This document shows positions 1 to 5,401 of a stretch of DNA of 5,524 nucleotides, one piece after another; positions within the stretch are counted from its first letter, which is position 1, and each line of letters begins with the position of its first letter. Below the pieces are notes generated by a model. The model saw only the letters and a list, made by a program, of their open reading frames with translations. It did no database searches and was not told the origin of the DNA. Source of the stretch: Chamaesiphon sp. Lineage in GTDB: Bacteria > Cyanobacteriota > Cyanobacteriia > Cyanobacteriales > Chamaesiphonaceae. Made by a program: the position numbers and the translations under genes. The stretch lies in assembly GCA_026785875.1 (NCBI GenBank), contig JAJAZF010000263.1, positions 1-5,524 on the forward strand, given 5' to 3'.

Positions 1-1
1 T

Positions 2-1075
2 CAAGCACCAGCTAAAGAAATCATCGAAGGCATCTATGTCCACCGCGTTCCTGTCGCTGGATTCAGCCAAGATATCTTTAACTGGATTGACAATATGAAT
101 GACAGCATGAGCAGGTATGGCGCGAAGTTAATCGAGCGAACTCCAGACTTTGATTTAATCCATGCTCATGACTGGATGGTAGCAGATACAGCAATTCTGT
201 TGCAGGAAAAGTTTCAGATTCCGATCGTTGCAACTATCCATGCGACTGAATTTGGGCGGCATAATGGCATTCATAATCCCAGTAGCGAACACGTCCATAG
301 TCACGAAATCCGGCTAGTTGAAGCTGCCAAACAGACGATCGTCTGTAGTCAATACATGCGGCAAGAAGTAGGGCAAATCCTCCACTGTCCCTGGGAAAGA
401 ATTAGTATCATCTACAACGGGATTCGCCCTGAGAAAAAACAACGCCCTAAAGATTTTGACTTCTGGGCTTTTCGCCGTAGATTTGCAGCCGATCGCGAAC
501 AAATCATTTATTATGTGGGACGGATGACCTATGAGAAAGGGATCTTCGTACTGCTCAATGCTGCACCTAAAATCTTGTGGGAACTAGGTGGCAATGCCAA
601 GCTGATTTTTATCGGTGGTGGTAATACCGATGGGTTAAAACAACAGGCATTGGACTTAGGGATTTGGGAGAAGTGCTTTTTTACAGGCTTTATGTCTGAT
701 GAAGATTTAGATAGATTTCAAACCGTAGCCGATTGTGCCGTGTTTCCGAGTTTGTACGAACCCTTCGGGATTGTCGCGTTAGAAAGTTTCGCCGCTAGGG
801 TACCAGTGGTAGTTTCTGATGCGGGAGGACTGGCGGAGGTTGTGAGGCATACCAAGACGGGGATAGTTACGTGGCGGTGGGATTGCAATTCTCTCGCCTG
901 GGGGATTTTGGAAGTACTCAGAAATCCTGGCTATGCCAAGTGGTTGACGGATAATGCCTACGACGAACTAGGGAAACGTTTTAACTGGGCGAAGATTGCC
1001 ATTCAAACGGAAACTGTATACAACACTGCACTGATTAAAACAAAGCAGTCGATCTCGCAATTGGGTAGTAGGTGA
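2..1075 (+). CDS. GT-B glycosyltransferase, glycogen-synthase-like (GT4/GT5 type), 5' end missing
   Basis: The frame is open from the left edge, so the true start lies outside the window; 357 codons are visible. The ATG at 95 is internal, because in-frame sequence upstream (VHRVPVAGFSQDIFNWIDNM) reads as normal protein. Residues below count from that ATG. The N-terminal lobe has HAHDW (23-27) and TIHATEFGR (47-55), as in starch/glycogen synthase-type N-terminal domains. The C-terminal lobe has GRMTYEKG (142-149), whose Arg and Lys match the donor-phosphate-binding R and K of GT-B enzymes, and EPFGIVALE (222-230), the E-x7-E motif. The enzyme should be a retaining, cytosolic transferase using a nucleotide-sugar. 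Family knowledge allows either alpha-glucan synthesis or transfer to another glycan; the sequence does not decide. The gene ends without an obvious terminator, and no partner gene is visible. Confidence 0.9.
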   Translation, partial: QAPAKEIIEGIYVHRVPVAGFSQDIFNWIDNMNDSMSRYGAKLIERTPDFDLIHAHDWMVADTAILLQEKFQIPIVATIHATEFGRHNGIHNPSSEHVHSHEIRLVEAAKQTIVCSQYMRQEVGQILHCPWERISIIYNGIRPEKKQRPKDFDFWAFRRRFAADREQIIYYVGRMTYEKGIFVLLNAAPKILWELGGNAKLIFIGGGNTDGLKQQALDLGIWEKCFFTGFMSDEDLDRFQTVADCAVFPSLYEPFGIVALESFAARVPVVVSDAGGLAEVVRHTKTGIVTWRWDCNSLAWGILEVLRNPGYAKWLTDNAYDELGKRFNWAKIAIQTETVYNTALIKTKQSISQLGSR

Positions 1076-1175
1076 TAAAGTATTTCAGCGGGTCAATCGT
1101 CGATCCATTGTCGATTTGAATCGATAAATTTTCAGGCTGATATTCGATATTACTCGTCTAATCTTATCGCCCTCT

Positions 1176-1224
1176 CCTCTGAAGAATCGCTACTGACAGA
1201 TTACTCGATTCTCTTTCACAGAGG
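1176..1224. repeat. Imperfect hairpin downstream of the glycosyltransferase gene
   Basis: CCTCTG (1176-1181) can pair with CAGAGG (1219-1224), and AGAATCG (1183-1189) with CGATTCT (1206-1212), with a small asymmetric internal loop between the two helices and a 16-nt terminal loop. No T-run follows, so it is not a convincing intrinsic terminator, though it could stabilise the 3' end of the upstream transcript. The rest of 1076-1273 contains only short CGAT-rich palindromes, such as TCGATT-TG-AATCGA at 1111-1124, and no supported gene. Confidence 0.3.
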
Positions 1225-1273
1225 CTATGCCAACGAATGACAATCAGATTTCCAATCGATCGCACTCGATTTA

Positions 1274-1445
1274 TAGAACCCATTTGAGATCTTTTCAGGA
1301 GGAATCGTGCGACAGATATTAGTGAGGATGGGCGGGTTTGTTCTGATTTGGTAGTGCTAGGCGGGAACTTCTAGCTAATATCGATTTTACTATTCGATAT
1401 CAAACGAACCCGCCCTCCCCACTAAAAGATCTCAAATGGGTTCTA
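1274..1445. mobile_element. 172-bp fold-back element with perfect 22-bp terminal inverted repeats (MITE-like)
   Basis: Positions 1274-1295 and 1424-1445 are exact reverse complements over 22 bp, beginning TAGAACCCATTTGAG. Each end is bordered by TA (1274-1275 and 1444-1445), as expected if a 168-bp core (1276-1443) had inserted at a TA and duplicated it, the habit of IS630/Tc1-mariner elements and their MITEs. Inside, 1321-1342 pairs with 1403-1423 (19 Watson-Crick pairs, one G-T, one mismatch, one bulged T). The right arms abut, while the left arms are separated by 25 nt (1296-1320). Two more hairpins sit at the tip (1356-1375 and 1378-1400). It encodes no plausible protein. The MITE reading is inference from the borders; a structured RNA gene is the main alternative. 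Confidence 0.6.
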
Positions 1446-1481
1446 GAGAAGATCGGGACTTTAACCTCACATCTCCGCAAG

Positions 1482-1489
1482 GCGATCGC
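1482..1489. repeat. HIP1 octamer GCGATCGC
   Basis: This is an exact copy of the highly iterated palindrome of cyanobacterial genomes. It lies 20 bp upstream of the TATAAT box that probably serves the sbcD-like gene, close to where a -35 element would be expected. Confidence 0.85.
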
Positions 1490-1508
1490 GATCCTCAGTC
1501 AGTTAGTA

Positions 1509-1514
1509 TATAAT
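1509..1514 (+). promoter_or_regulatory. Probable -10 box (TATAAT) for the sbcD-like gene
   Basis: A perfect TATAAT lies 72 bp upstream of the ATG at 1587. No TTGACA-like hexamer is present at the correct distance; the position holds CGATCGCG-type sequence. The promoter would therefore be of the -35-less kind or need an activator. The box sits between TCAGT (1499-1503) and ACTGA (1516-1520), a 5-bp inverted repeat that could be an operator, though this short a match may be chance. Confidence 0.4.
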
Positions 1515-1572
1515 TACTGAACCAAGTCAATGTGAGTTTGAGACTCAACCTGCGAACTCCAAACTCTCAACT

Positions 1573-1577
1573 GAGGT
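1573..1577 (+). promoter_or_regulatory. Ribosome binding site GAGGT for the sbcD-like gene
   Basis: GAGGT lies 9 nt before the ATG at 1587 and is the best Shine-Dalgarno match near any gene start in the window. It supports choosing that ATG, which also places the SbcD motif DIH at the expected residues 8-10. Confidence 0.7.
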
Positions 1578-1586
1578 AAAGCTGTA

Positions 1587-2996
1587 ATGAAAATTCTGCA
1601 TCTATCGGATATCCACATGGGCGGTGGTTTCGCTCATGGTAAGATCGACCCAGAAACCGGACTGAATACTCGGTTCCAAGATTTTGTCAAATCCTTAACT
1701 CGATCGATCGATCGAGCATTATCAGAACCTGTCGATCTAGTCTTATTTGGTGGCGATGCCTTTCCCGATGCCACACCCGCACCCTATATCCAACAAGCCT
1801 TCGCCGCGCAATTTTATCGGCTTGTCGATGCCAATATTCCCACCGTCTTACTAGTTGGCAATCACGATCAACACTCCCAGGGACAGGGTGGAGCCAGCTT
1901 GTCAATTTATCGCTCCTTGGGCGTTCCAGGTACAATTGTCGGCGATGCGATCGAAACTCACACCATTAATACTCGCAGTGGAGCGATCCAGATTATCACC
2001 CTTCCCTGGATCAATCGCTCCACCCTACTTACCCGCGAGATCGCCGAAAACCTCTCGATTTTAGAAGTAAATCAATTATTACTCGACAGACTCCAGCCCC
2101 GATTGGAAGGTGAAATTCGCAAATTAAATCCAGATCTACCGACGATCGTCTTAGCCCATCTCATGGCGGATAATGCCACTCTGGGAGCCGAAAAATTTCT
2201 AGCCGTGGGGAAGGGATTTACCATCCCCCTGTCCTTCCTGACGCGTTCTTGCTTTGACTACGTGGCACTCGGACACGTCCATCGTCACCAAAATCTCAAT
2301 AAAACTAATGACCCCGCTGTAGTCTATCCTGGGAGCATCGAGCGGGTAGATTTTAGTGAGGAAAAAGAAGATAAAGGCTATGTCATGGTGACGATTGAGC
2401 CAACCCAGCAACCAGCCAGCAAAAGCTTTGAGACTACTTGGGAATTTTGCCCTTTACCCGTCCGCACATTTCGGACGATTAAAATCGATGTCTCCAAGAG
2501 CGAACAACCCCAGCTAGATATCTTAGCCGCGATCGAGAAAGTAGAAATCGCCGACGTAGTAGTACGATTAATTTATCAGCTCAGTCCCGATCGAGTCGAA
2601 CTCATTAGTACTGCGACTCTTCATGAAGCTCTAAGTACCGCCCATCACTATACCATTCAAGCCGAACTCATCAGTCAACTGAGCCAACCGCGATTACCCG
2701 AACTTGGCTGTAGCGTTGGCGATCCGATGGTAGCACTTTCGACATACCTCGACAATCGCCCCGATCTCCAGGATATCGCCACAGCTATGATCGCTGCGGC
2801 TAATGAGTTATTATCTGGAGACAATCTCGGAGTAGCCCGCAATCGTGTTTTACTAGATTCCGAATCATCTCTAGATGCGATCGATATCTCTTCATCCATC
2901 GATCGATCCTCTCCCCTGGATAATTCCGATCTAGATAAATCCTCCACCAGACAGACTAAATCAAAAAATACCGACGGACAACTAACATTACTTTAG
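1587..2996 (+). CDS. sbcD: DNA repair exonuclease SbcCD, nuclease subunit SbcD (Mre11-like metallophosphoesterase)
   Basis: SbcD is the Mn-dependent nuclease that, with the SMC-like ATPase SbcC, cleaves DNA hairpins and processes blocked double-strand ends. The calcineurin-type metal-binding motifs appear in order: DIH (residues 8-10), GGDAFPD (55-61), GNHD (91-94), LAHL (189-192) and GHVHRHQ (229-235). VVYPGSIERVDFSEE follows, as is typical after the last motif in SbcD. A capping region runs to about residue 420. At 469 residues it is longer than E. coli SbcD (about 400), mainly through a Ser/Asp-rich tail (about 425-463) ending in GQLTLL. No sbcC is in the window, so the pair is either split or sbcC lies elsewhere. 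The start is set by a good ribosome binding site. CTCGATCGATCGATCGAG (1699-1716), a perfect palindrome inside the gene, codes for ordinary helix residues. Confidence 0.88.
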   Translation: MKILHLSDIHMGGGFAHGKIDPETGLNTRFQDFVKSLTRSIDRALSEPVDLVLFGGDAFPDATPAPYIQQAFAAQFYRLVDANIPTVLLVGNHDQHSQGQGGASLSIYRSLGVPGTIVGDAIETHTINTRSGAIQIITLPWINRSTLLTREIAENLSILEVNQLLLDRLQPRLEGEIRKLNPDLPTIVLAHLMADNATLGAEKFLAVGKGFTIPLSFLTRSCFDYVALGHVHRHQNLNKTNDPAVVYPGSIERVDFSEEKEDKGYVMVTIEPTQQPASKSFETTWEFCPLPVRTFRTIKIDVSKSEQPQLDILAAIEKVEIADVVVRLIYQLSPDRVELISTATLHEALSTAHHYTIQAELISQLSQPRLPELGCSVGDPMVALSTYLDNRPDLQDIATAMIAAANELLSGDNLGVARNRVLLDSESSLDAIDISSSIDRSSPLDNSDLDKSSTRQTKSKNTDGQLTLL

Positions 2997-3004
2997 ATTT
3001 GTGG

Positions 3005-3033
3005 ATCTAGCGATCCCAAATTATCAGCTAGAT
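3005..3033. repeat. 7-bp stem hairpin just after the sbcD stop
   Basis: ATCTAGC (3005-3011) and GCTAGAT (3027-3033) are perfect reverse complements around a 15-nt loop, starting 9 nt after the sbcD stop. There is no following T-run, so it could protect the 3' end but is not a standard terminator. Confidence 0.35.
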
Positions 3034-3082
3034 GAGTGTAGGGTGTCTTAGGTATCAGCCGTAACGCACCCTTGATTGAGAC
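3033..3082. repeat. Cyanobacterial palindromic intergenic repeat, copy 1
   Basis: This 50-bp unit contains AGGGTGTCTTAGG and CCGTAACGCACCCT, which can fold back on each other with a few mismatches. The GGTGYGTTA...TAACGCACC pattern is that of a dispersed palindromic repeat often seen between cyanobacterial genes. A second copy begins exactly 55 bp further on. The fold may act as a transcript end or mRNA stabiliser for sbcD. Confidence 0.6.
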
Positions 3083-3087
3083 GAAGG

Positions 3088-3137
3088 TGAGTGTAGGGTG
3101 TGTTAGGCATCAGCCGTAACGCAACCTTAGTTGAAAC
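3088..3137. repeat. Cyanobacterial palindromic intergenic repeat, copy 2
   Basis: It matches copy 1 at 44 of 50 positions in the same orientation. Here the arms are GGTGTGTTAGGC and GCCGTAACGCAACC, a better match to the GGTGYGTTA half than copy 1 shows. The differences between the copies mean that this is an old duplication or two insertions of diverged family members. Confidence 0.6.
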
Positions 3138-3213
3138 CATAGTGGATAGTTAATAGTGAAAAGGATAAACTTCAGATATTGACTCATATTTTCCAGATCC
3201 CCCTCGCAACAAC

Positions 3214-4395
3214 ATGCAATATCGTCGTTTTGGTCGTACCGAGTTACAAATGCCCGTCTTTTCATGTGGCGGAATGCGCTACCAACATAAATGGCAAGAT
3301 GTACCGTTGTCAGAAATTCCCGATGATAATCAACGCAACCTTGAAGCTACGATTCATCGATCGCTAGAAGTAGGCATTAATCATATTGAAACTGCTAGAT
3401 TCTATGGTTCTTCAGAGGTTCAACTCGGTCAAATATTACCGAAATTAAACCGTAAAGATTATATCTTTCAAACTAAAGTTGCTCCTGTTGCCAATCCCAA
3501 AGAATTTCGGAAGACATTTGAGCTATGCCTTTCCCGCCTCAATCTAGATTACGTCGATCTGCTAGGTATTCATGGAATTAACGATCGACAAACGTTCGAC
3601 TATACCATGCGTGATGGTGGCTGTTGGGAAGTAGCCAAACAACTGCAAGCTGAAGGAAAAGTTCGATTTATTGGTTTCTCAACTCACGGAGCTACAGACA
3701 CGATCGTCCGCGCGATCGAAACCGATCGATTTGATTATGTCAACCTTCATTGGTACTATATCAACCAAACCAATTGGGCAGCGATCGAAGCTGCAACTCG
3801 TCACGATGTAGGTGTATTTATTATCAGCCCTACCAATAAAGGTGGTTTACTCAACCAACCCTCAGCTAAATTAGTCGAACTCTGTCAACCACTAAGTCCG
3901 ATTGTATTTAATAATCTCTTCTGTCTGAGTCATCCCCAAGTCCAAACTCTCAGTGTTGGTGCAAGCAAGCCCAGCGACTTCGACGAACATCTCAAAACAC
4001 TACCACTGCTAGAACGCGCCGCAGAACTACTACCCCCCATCATCGATCGCCTAGAACAGGCCGCGTTCGCCAAACTGGGTAAGAAGTGGGTACAGACATG
4101 GCGACAGGGCTTACCAGTCCATACAGACACCCCTGACAACATTAATATGCACACGATCCTCTGGCTGCGAAATCTGGCGATCGCCTATGACATGATTGAG
4201 TACGGACAAATGCGTTACAACCTGCTAGAAAATGGCGGACACTGGTTTCCTGGTGCCAAAGCTACCAATGTCAAGCACATCGATTTTTCGGCTTGCCTAG
4301 CCAATAGTCCTCACGCAGCTAGAATCCCCGATCTCCTCTGGGAAACCGATCGACTCCTCGGTGGTATTGAAGTCAAGCGATTGTCTCAGACTTAA
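3214..4395 (+). CDS. Aldo/keto reductase family oxidoreductase, COG1453-like, without Fe-S cysteines
   Basis: The protein begins MQYRRFGRTELQMPVFSCGG, a typical aldo/keto reductase (AKR) opening. The catalytic region reads HIETARFYGSSE (57-68): Tyr64 fits the AKR proton donor, Lys88 (QTKVAP) and His120 (GIHGIND) fit the other two tetrad positions, but Glu59 stands where Asp is usual. GFSTHG (154-159), SPTNKGG (205-211) and SVGASKPSDFDEH (247-259) continue the TIM barrel and the cofactor phosphate-binding region. An extra helical domain follows (about 265-393), as in COG1453 proteins. There the usual CxxCxxC ferredoxin motif is absent and only CLANSPHAARIP (361-372) remains. The expected role is NAD(P)H-dependent reduction of an unknown carbonyl in the cytosol. 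The start has no clear Shine-Dalgarno sequence but matches the family N-terminus. A possible -35 (TTGAAA, 3131-3136) has no good -10 partner. Confidence 0.85.
   Translation: MQYRRFGRTELQMPVFSCGGMRYQHKWQDVPLSEIPDDNQRNLEATIHRSLEVGINHIETARFYGSSEVQLGQILPKLNRKDYIFQTKVAPVANPKEFRKTFELCLSRLNLDYVDLLGIHGINDRQTFDYTMRDGGCWEVAKQLQAEGKVRFIGFSTHGATDTIVRAIETDRFDYVNLHWYYINQTNWAAIEAATRHDVGVFIISPTNKGGLLNQPSAKLVELCQPLSPIVFNNLFCLSHPQVQTLSVGASKPSDFDEHLKTLPLLERAAELLPPIIDRLEQAAFAKLGKKWVQTWRQGLPVHTDTPDNINMHTILWLRNLAIAYDMIEYGQMRYNLLENGGHWFPGAKATNVKHIDFSACLANSPHAARIPDLLWETDRLLGGIEVKRLSQT
4177..4184. repeat. HIP1 octamer GCGATCGC, inside the aldo/keto reductase gene
   Basis: An exact HIP1 copy extended to the 10-bp palindrome GGCGATCGCC. 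It encodes LAIAY in the C-terminal domain of the reductase. Confidence 0.85.
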
Positions 4396-4408
4396 ATCAG
4401 CTCACCTA

Positions 4409-4437
4409 TTGACTAGCTTATTAAATAATGGTATCTT
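4409..4437 (+). promoter_or_regulatory. Sigma-70 promoter of tRNA-Leu(GAG)
   Basis: TTGACT (4409-4414) and TATCTT (4432-4437) are separated by exactly 17 bp, the best -35/-10 pair in the window. It begins 14 bp after the aldo/keto reductase stop and predicts a transcript start near 4444, giving a 5' leader of roughly 30 nt before the tRNA. Confidence 0.75.
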
Positions 4438-4451
4438 AGCAAAGCACGTAA

Positions 4452-4463
4452 ACGCACCTCAAG
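4452..4463 (+). promoter_or_regulatory. tRNA leader segment complementary to the tRNA's own anticodon arm
   Basis: ACGCACCTCAAG is the exact reverse complement of CTTGAGGTGCGT at 4507-4518, which spans the whole anticodon loop and most of the 3' anticodon stem. It lies downstream of the predicted transcript start, so it should be present in the precursor before RNase P removes the leader. Pairing would compete with the native anticodon stem. The complementarity is seen directly; any regulatory role is inference. Confidence 0.45.
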
Positions 4464-4475
4464 AAAGATCGACAA

Positions 4476-4557
4476 GCGGATGTGGCGGAATTGGTATACG
4501 CGCACGCTTGAGGTGCGTGTGGGCTTGCCCTTGCGAGTTCGAGTCTCGCCTTCCGCA
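4476..4557 (+). tRNA. trnL: tRNA-Leu (anticodon GAG), reads CUC/CUU codons
   Basis: An 82-nt class II tRNA can be folded by hand. Acceptor stem GCGGATG pairs with CTTCCGC with one T6-T67 mismatch, and the discriminator is A at 4557. The D arm GCG...CGC surrounds AATTGG. The anticodon stem is CACGC/GCGTG with loop TTGAGGT and anticodon GAG at 4510-4512. The long variable arm has the stem GGGC/GCCC, as leucine tRNAs require, and the T arm is GCGAG-TTCGAGT-CTCGC. No 3' CCA is encoded (TTG follows), so the CCA-adding enzyme must supply it. It has its own promoter upstream and a terminator directly after. Confidence 0.95.
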
Positions 4558-4562
4558 TTGTT

Positions 4563-4607
4563 AAGTAAAAGTCCTGAGTATTAATTTACCCAGGGCTTTT
4601 ACTTTTT
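4563..4607 (+). terminator. Intrinsic terminator of tRNA-Leu
   Basis: Positions 4563-4576 pair with 4591-4604 over 14 bp (AAGTAAAAGTCCTG with CAGGGCTTTTACTT, one G-T pair) around a 14-nt loop, ending in a run of five T (4603-4607). It starts 6 nt after the tRNA and should separate the tRNA from the chorismate lyase gene. Confidence 0.85.
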
Positions 4608-4671
4608 AAGAAAGCAACTTTTCTATAAATTGTTTATATTTAAGATAAATGATGAAGTTTTGTAAATAAAA

Positions 4672-5286
4672 TTGACTGCAATTACTAAGGCAAACAGCGT
4701 AATACCGACAACATGGCATAGCCTTGTACCGCTATGGCAAGGAAAGGAAACAGAAGTGCAAAAAGGTTTACCTCATACTCAATTAGCCCCAGCTTGGCAA
4801 CTACTATTATTAGGTGATGGTTCGCCGACGAGACACTTACAATTACTGACGGGAGAACCGACGGAAGTAGATGTAATTGATATGTCTTTAATTGGGGTAG
4901 ATTTGGACGGTGCGCCGGATTTGATTCAATCTGTACCCGGACCCCGATTAAGAAGACAAGTTTGGCTGCGGACGGCTTCAGGACAGCGCCTAGCTTATGC
5001 TACCTCTTGGTGGGAAGCAAGTCATGTAGATGAGTATTTACAAAACCGCTCTTTACCAATTTGGGCTAGTTTAACTCATTTGCGGACGGAGTTGTATAGA
5101 GATGTTCAAGGGGTTTATTACGGCAATTGTGCGGCGTTAGAATCAGCTTTTGCACAGACTGGCCCGTTTTGGGGGCGACATTATTTGTTTTGGCATCACG
5201 GACAGCCTTTAACGTTAATATATGAAGTATTTTCGCCTTATTTAACTAAGTATTTGGGCGCAATGAAGTTAGAGAACAAGGTTTGA
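4672..5286 (+). CDS. Chorismate lyase (chorismate to 4-hydroxybenzoate + pyruvate), DUF98/PF01947 family
   Basis: The enzyme removes pyruvate from chorismate to give 4-hydroxybenzoate, the head-group precursor of plastoquinone in cyanobacteria; the Synechocystis protein sll1797 has this role. It is a soluble protein of 204 residues. Visible family segments are GDGSPTRHLQLLTG (48-61), PRLRRQVWLRT (91-101) with the conserved Arg pair, SLPIWASLTHLRTELYRD (127-144) and QPLTLIYEVFSP (178-189), whose Glu185 fits the active-site Glu of UbiC. The start is TTG at 4672: an in-frame TAA at 4663 blocks extension upstream, no in-frame ATG occurs before residue 71, and TTG gives a normal N-terminus. There is no clear Shine-Dalgarno sequence. 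The leader 4608-4671 is very AT-rich, with no promoter I would commit to. The stop at 5284-5286 is 1 bp from the stop of the opposing remnant. Confidence 0.88.
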   Translation: MTAITKANSVIPTTWHSLVPLWQGKETEVQKGLPHTQLAPAWQLLLLGDGSPTRHLQLLTGEPTEVDVIDMSLIGVDLDGAPDLIQSVPGPRLRRQVWLRTASGQRLAYATSWWEASHVDEYLQNRSLPIWASLTHLRTELYRDVQGVYYGNCAALESAFAQTGPFWGRHYLFWHHGQPLTLIYEVFSPYLTKYLGAMKLENKV

Positions 5287-5287
5287 A

Positions 5288-5383
5288 TTAATCGTTAATA
5301 GGATTAGCGGTTCGTGCGATCGCATCTGTACTATTAGGAATCAAAGCCTCAACTTTCTGCTCATCTAAAATTAGCAGGTAAAG
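5288..5383 (-). pseudogene. Possible 3' remnant of a minus-strand gene, next to the IS5 insertion
   Basis: Read on the minus strand, 31 codons before a TAA (complement of 5288-5290) give a protein-like end, LILDEQKVEALIPNSTDAIARTANPIND, with a HIP1 site encoding DAIAR, as HIP1 often does in cyanobacterial coding DNA. An in-frame TAG (complement of 5384-5386) and then the insertion sequence at 5395 interrupt it, so no start is available. I do not recognise the protein. The reading could be chance; the compact tail-to-tail layout with the chorismate lyase gene favours a real gene end that the insertion sequence has cut off. Confidence 0.35.
5316..5323. repeat. HIP1 octamer GCGATCGC
   Basis: Exact HIP1 copy between the chorismate lyase gene and the insertion sequence, within the possible minus-strand remnant. 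Confidence 0.85.
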
Positions 5384-5401
5384 CTACATAGATTAGACCT
5401 C

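Noticed and set aside
1227..1322. 31-codon ORF beginning MPTNDNQISNRS in the gap before sbcD
   Set aside because: Its AGAGG is only 2 nt from the ATG, it runs into the fold-back element, its composition is unremarkable, and it matches nothing I recognise.
1274..1445. Retron msr/msd-like RNA
   Set aside because: The nested inverted repeats recall retron RNAs, but no reverse transcriptase is nearby; the following gene is an SbcD nuclease, and the TA-bordered ends fit a MITE better.
1699..1716. CTCGATCGATCGATCGAG palindrome as a regulatory site
   Set aside because: It lies within the sbcD coding region, encodes ordinary helix residues, and fits the general GATCG enrichment of this genome.
2675..2947. 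90-codon minus-strand ORF inside sbcD
   Set aside because: It lies wholly inside the sbcD coding region, where the + strand protein is clearly of the SbcD family; it is a shadow frame.
3033..3137. CRISPR array
   Set aside because: There are only two repeats, they are internally palindromic and diverged, only 5 bp separate them, and there are no cas genes.
4361..4564. 67-codon reading frame across the tRNA-Leu gene
   Set aside because: It overlaps the end of the reductase gene, the promoter and the whole tRNA; the apparent protein is just translated tRNA sequence.
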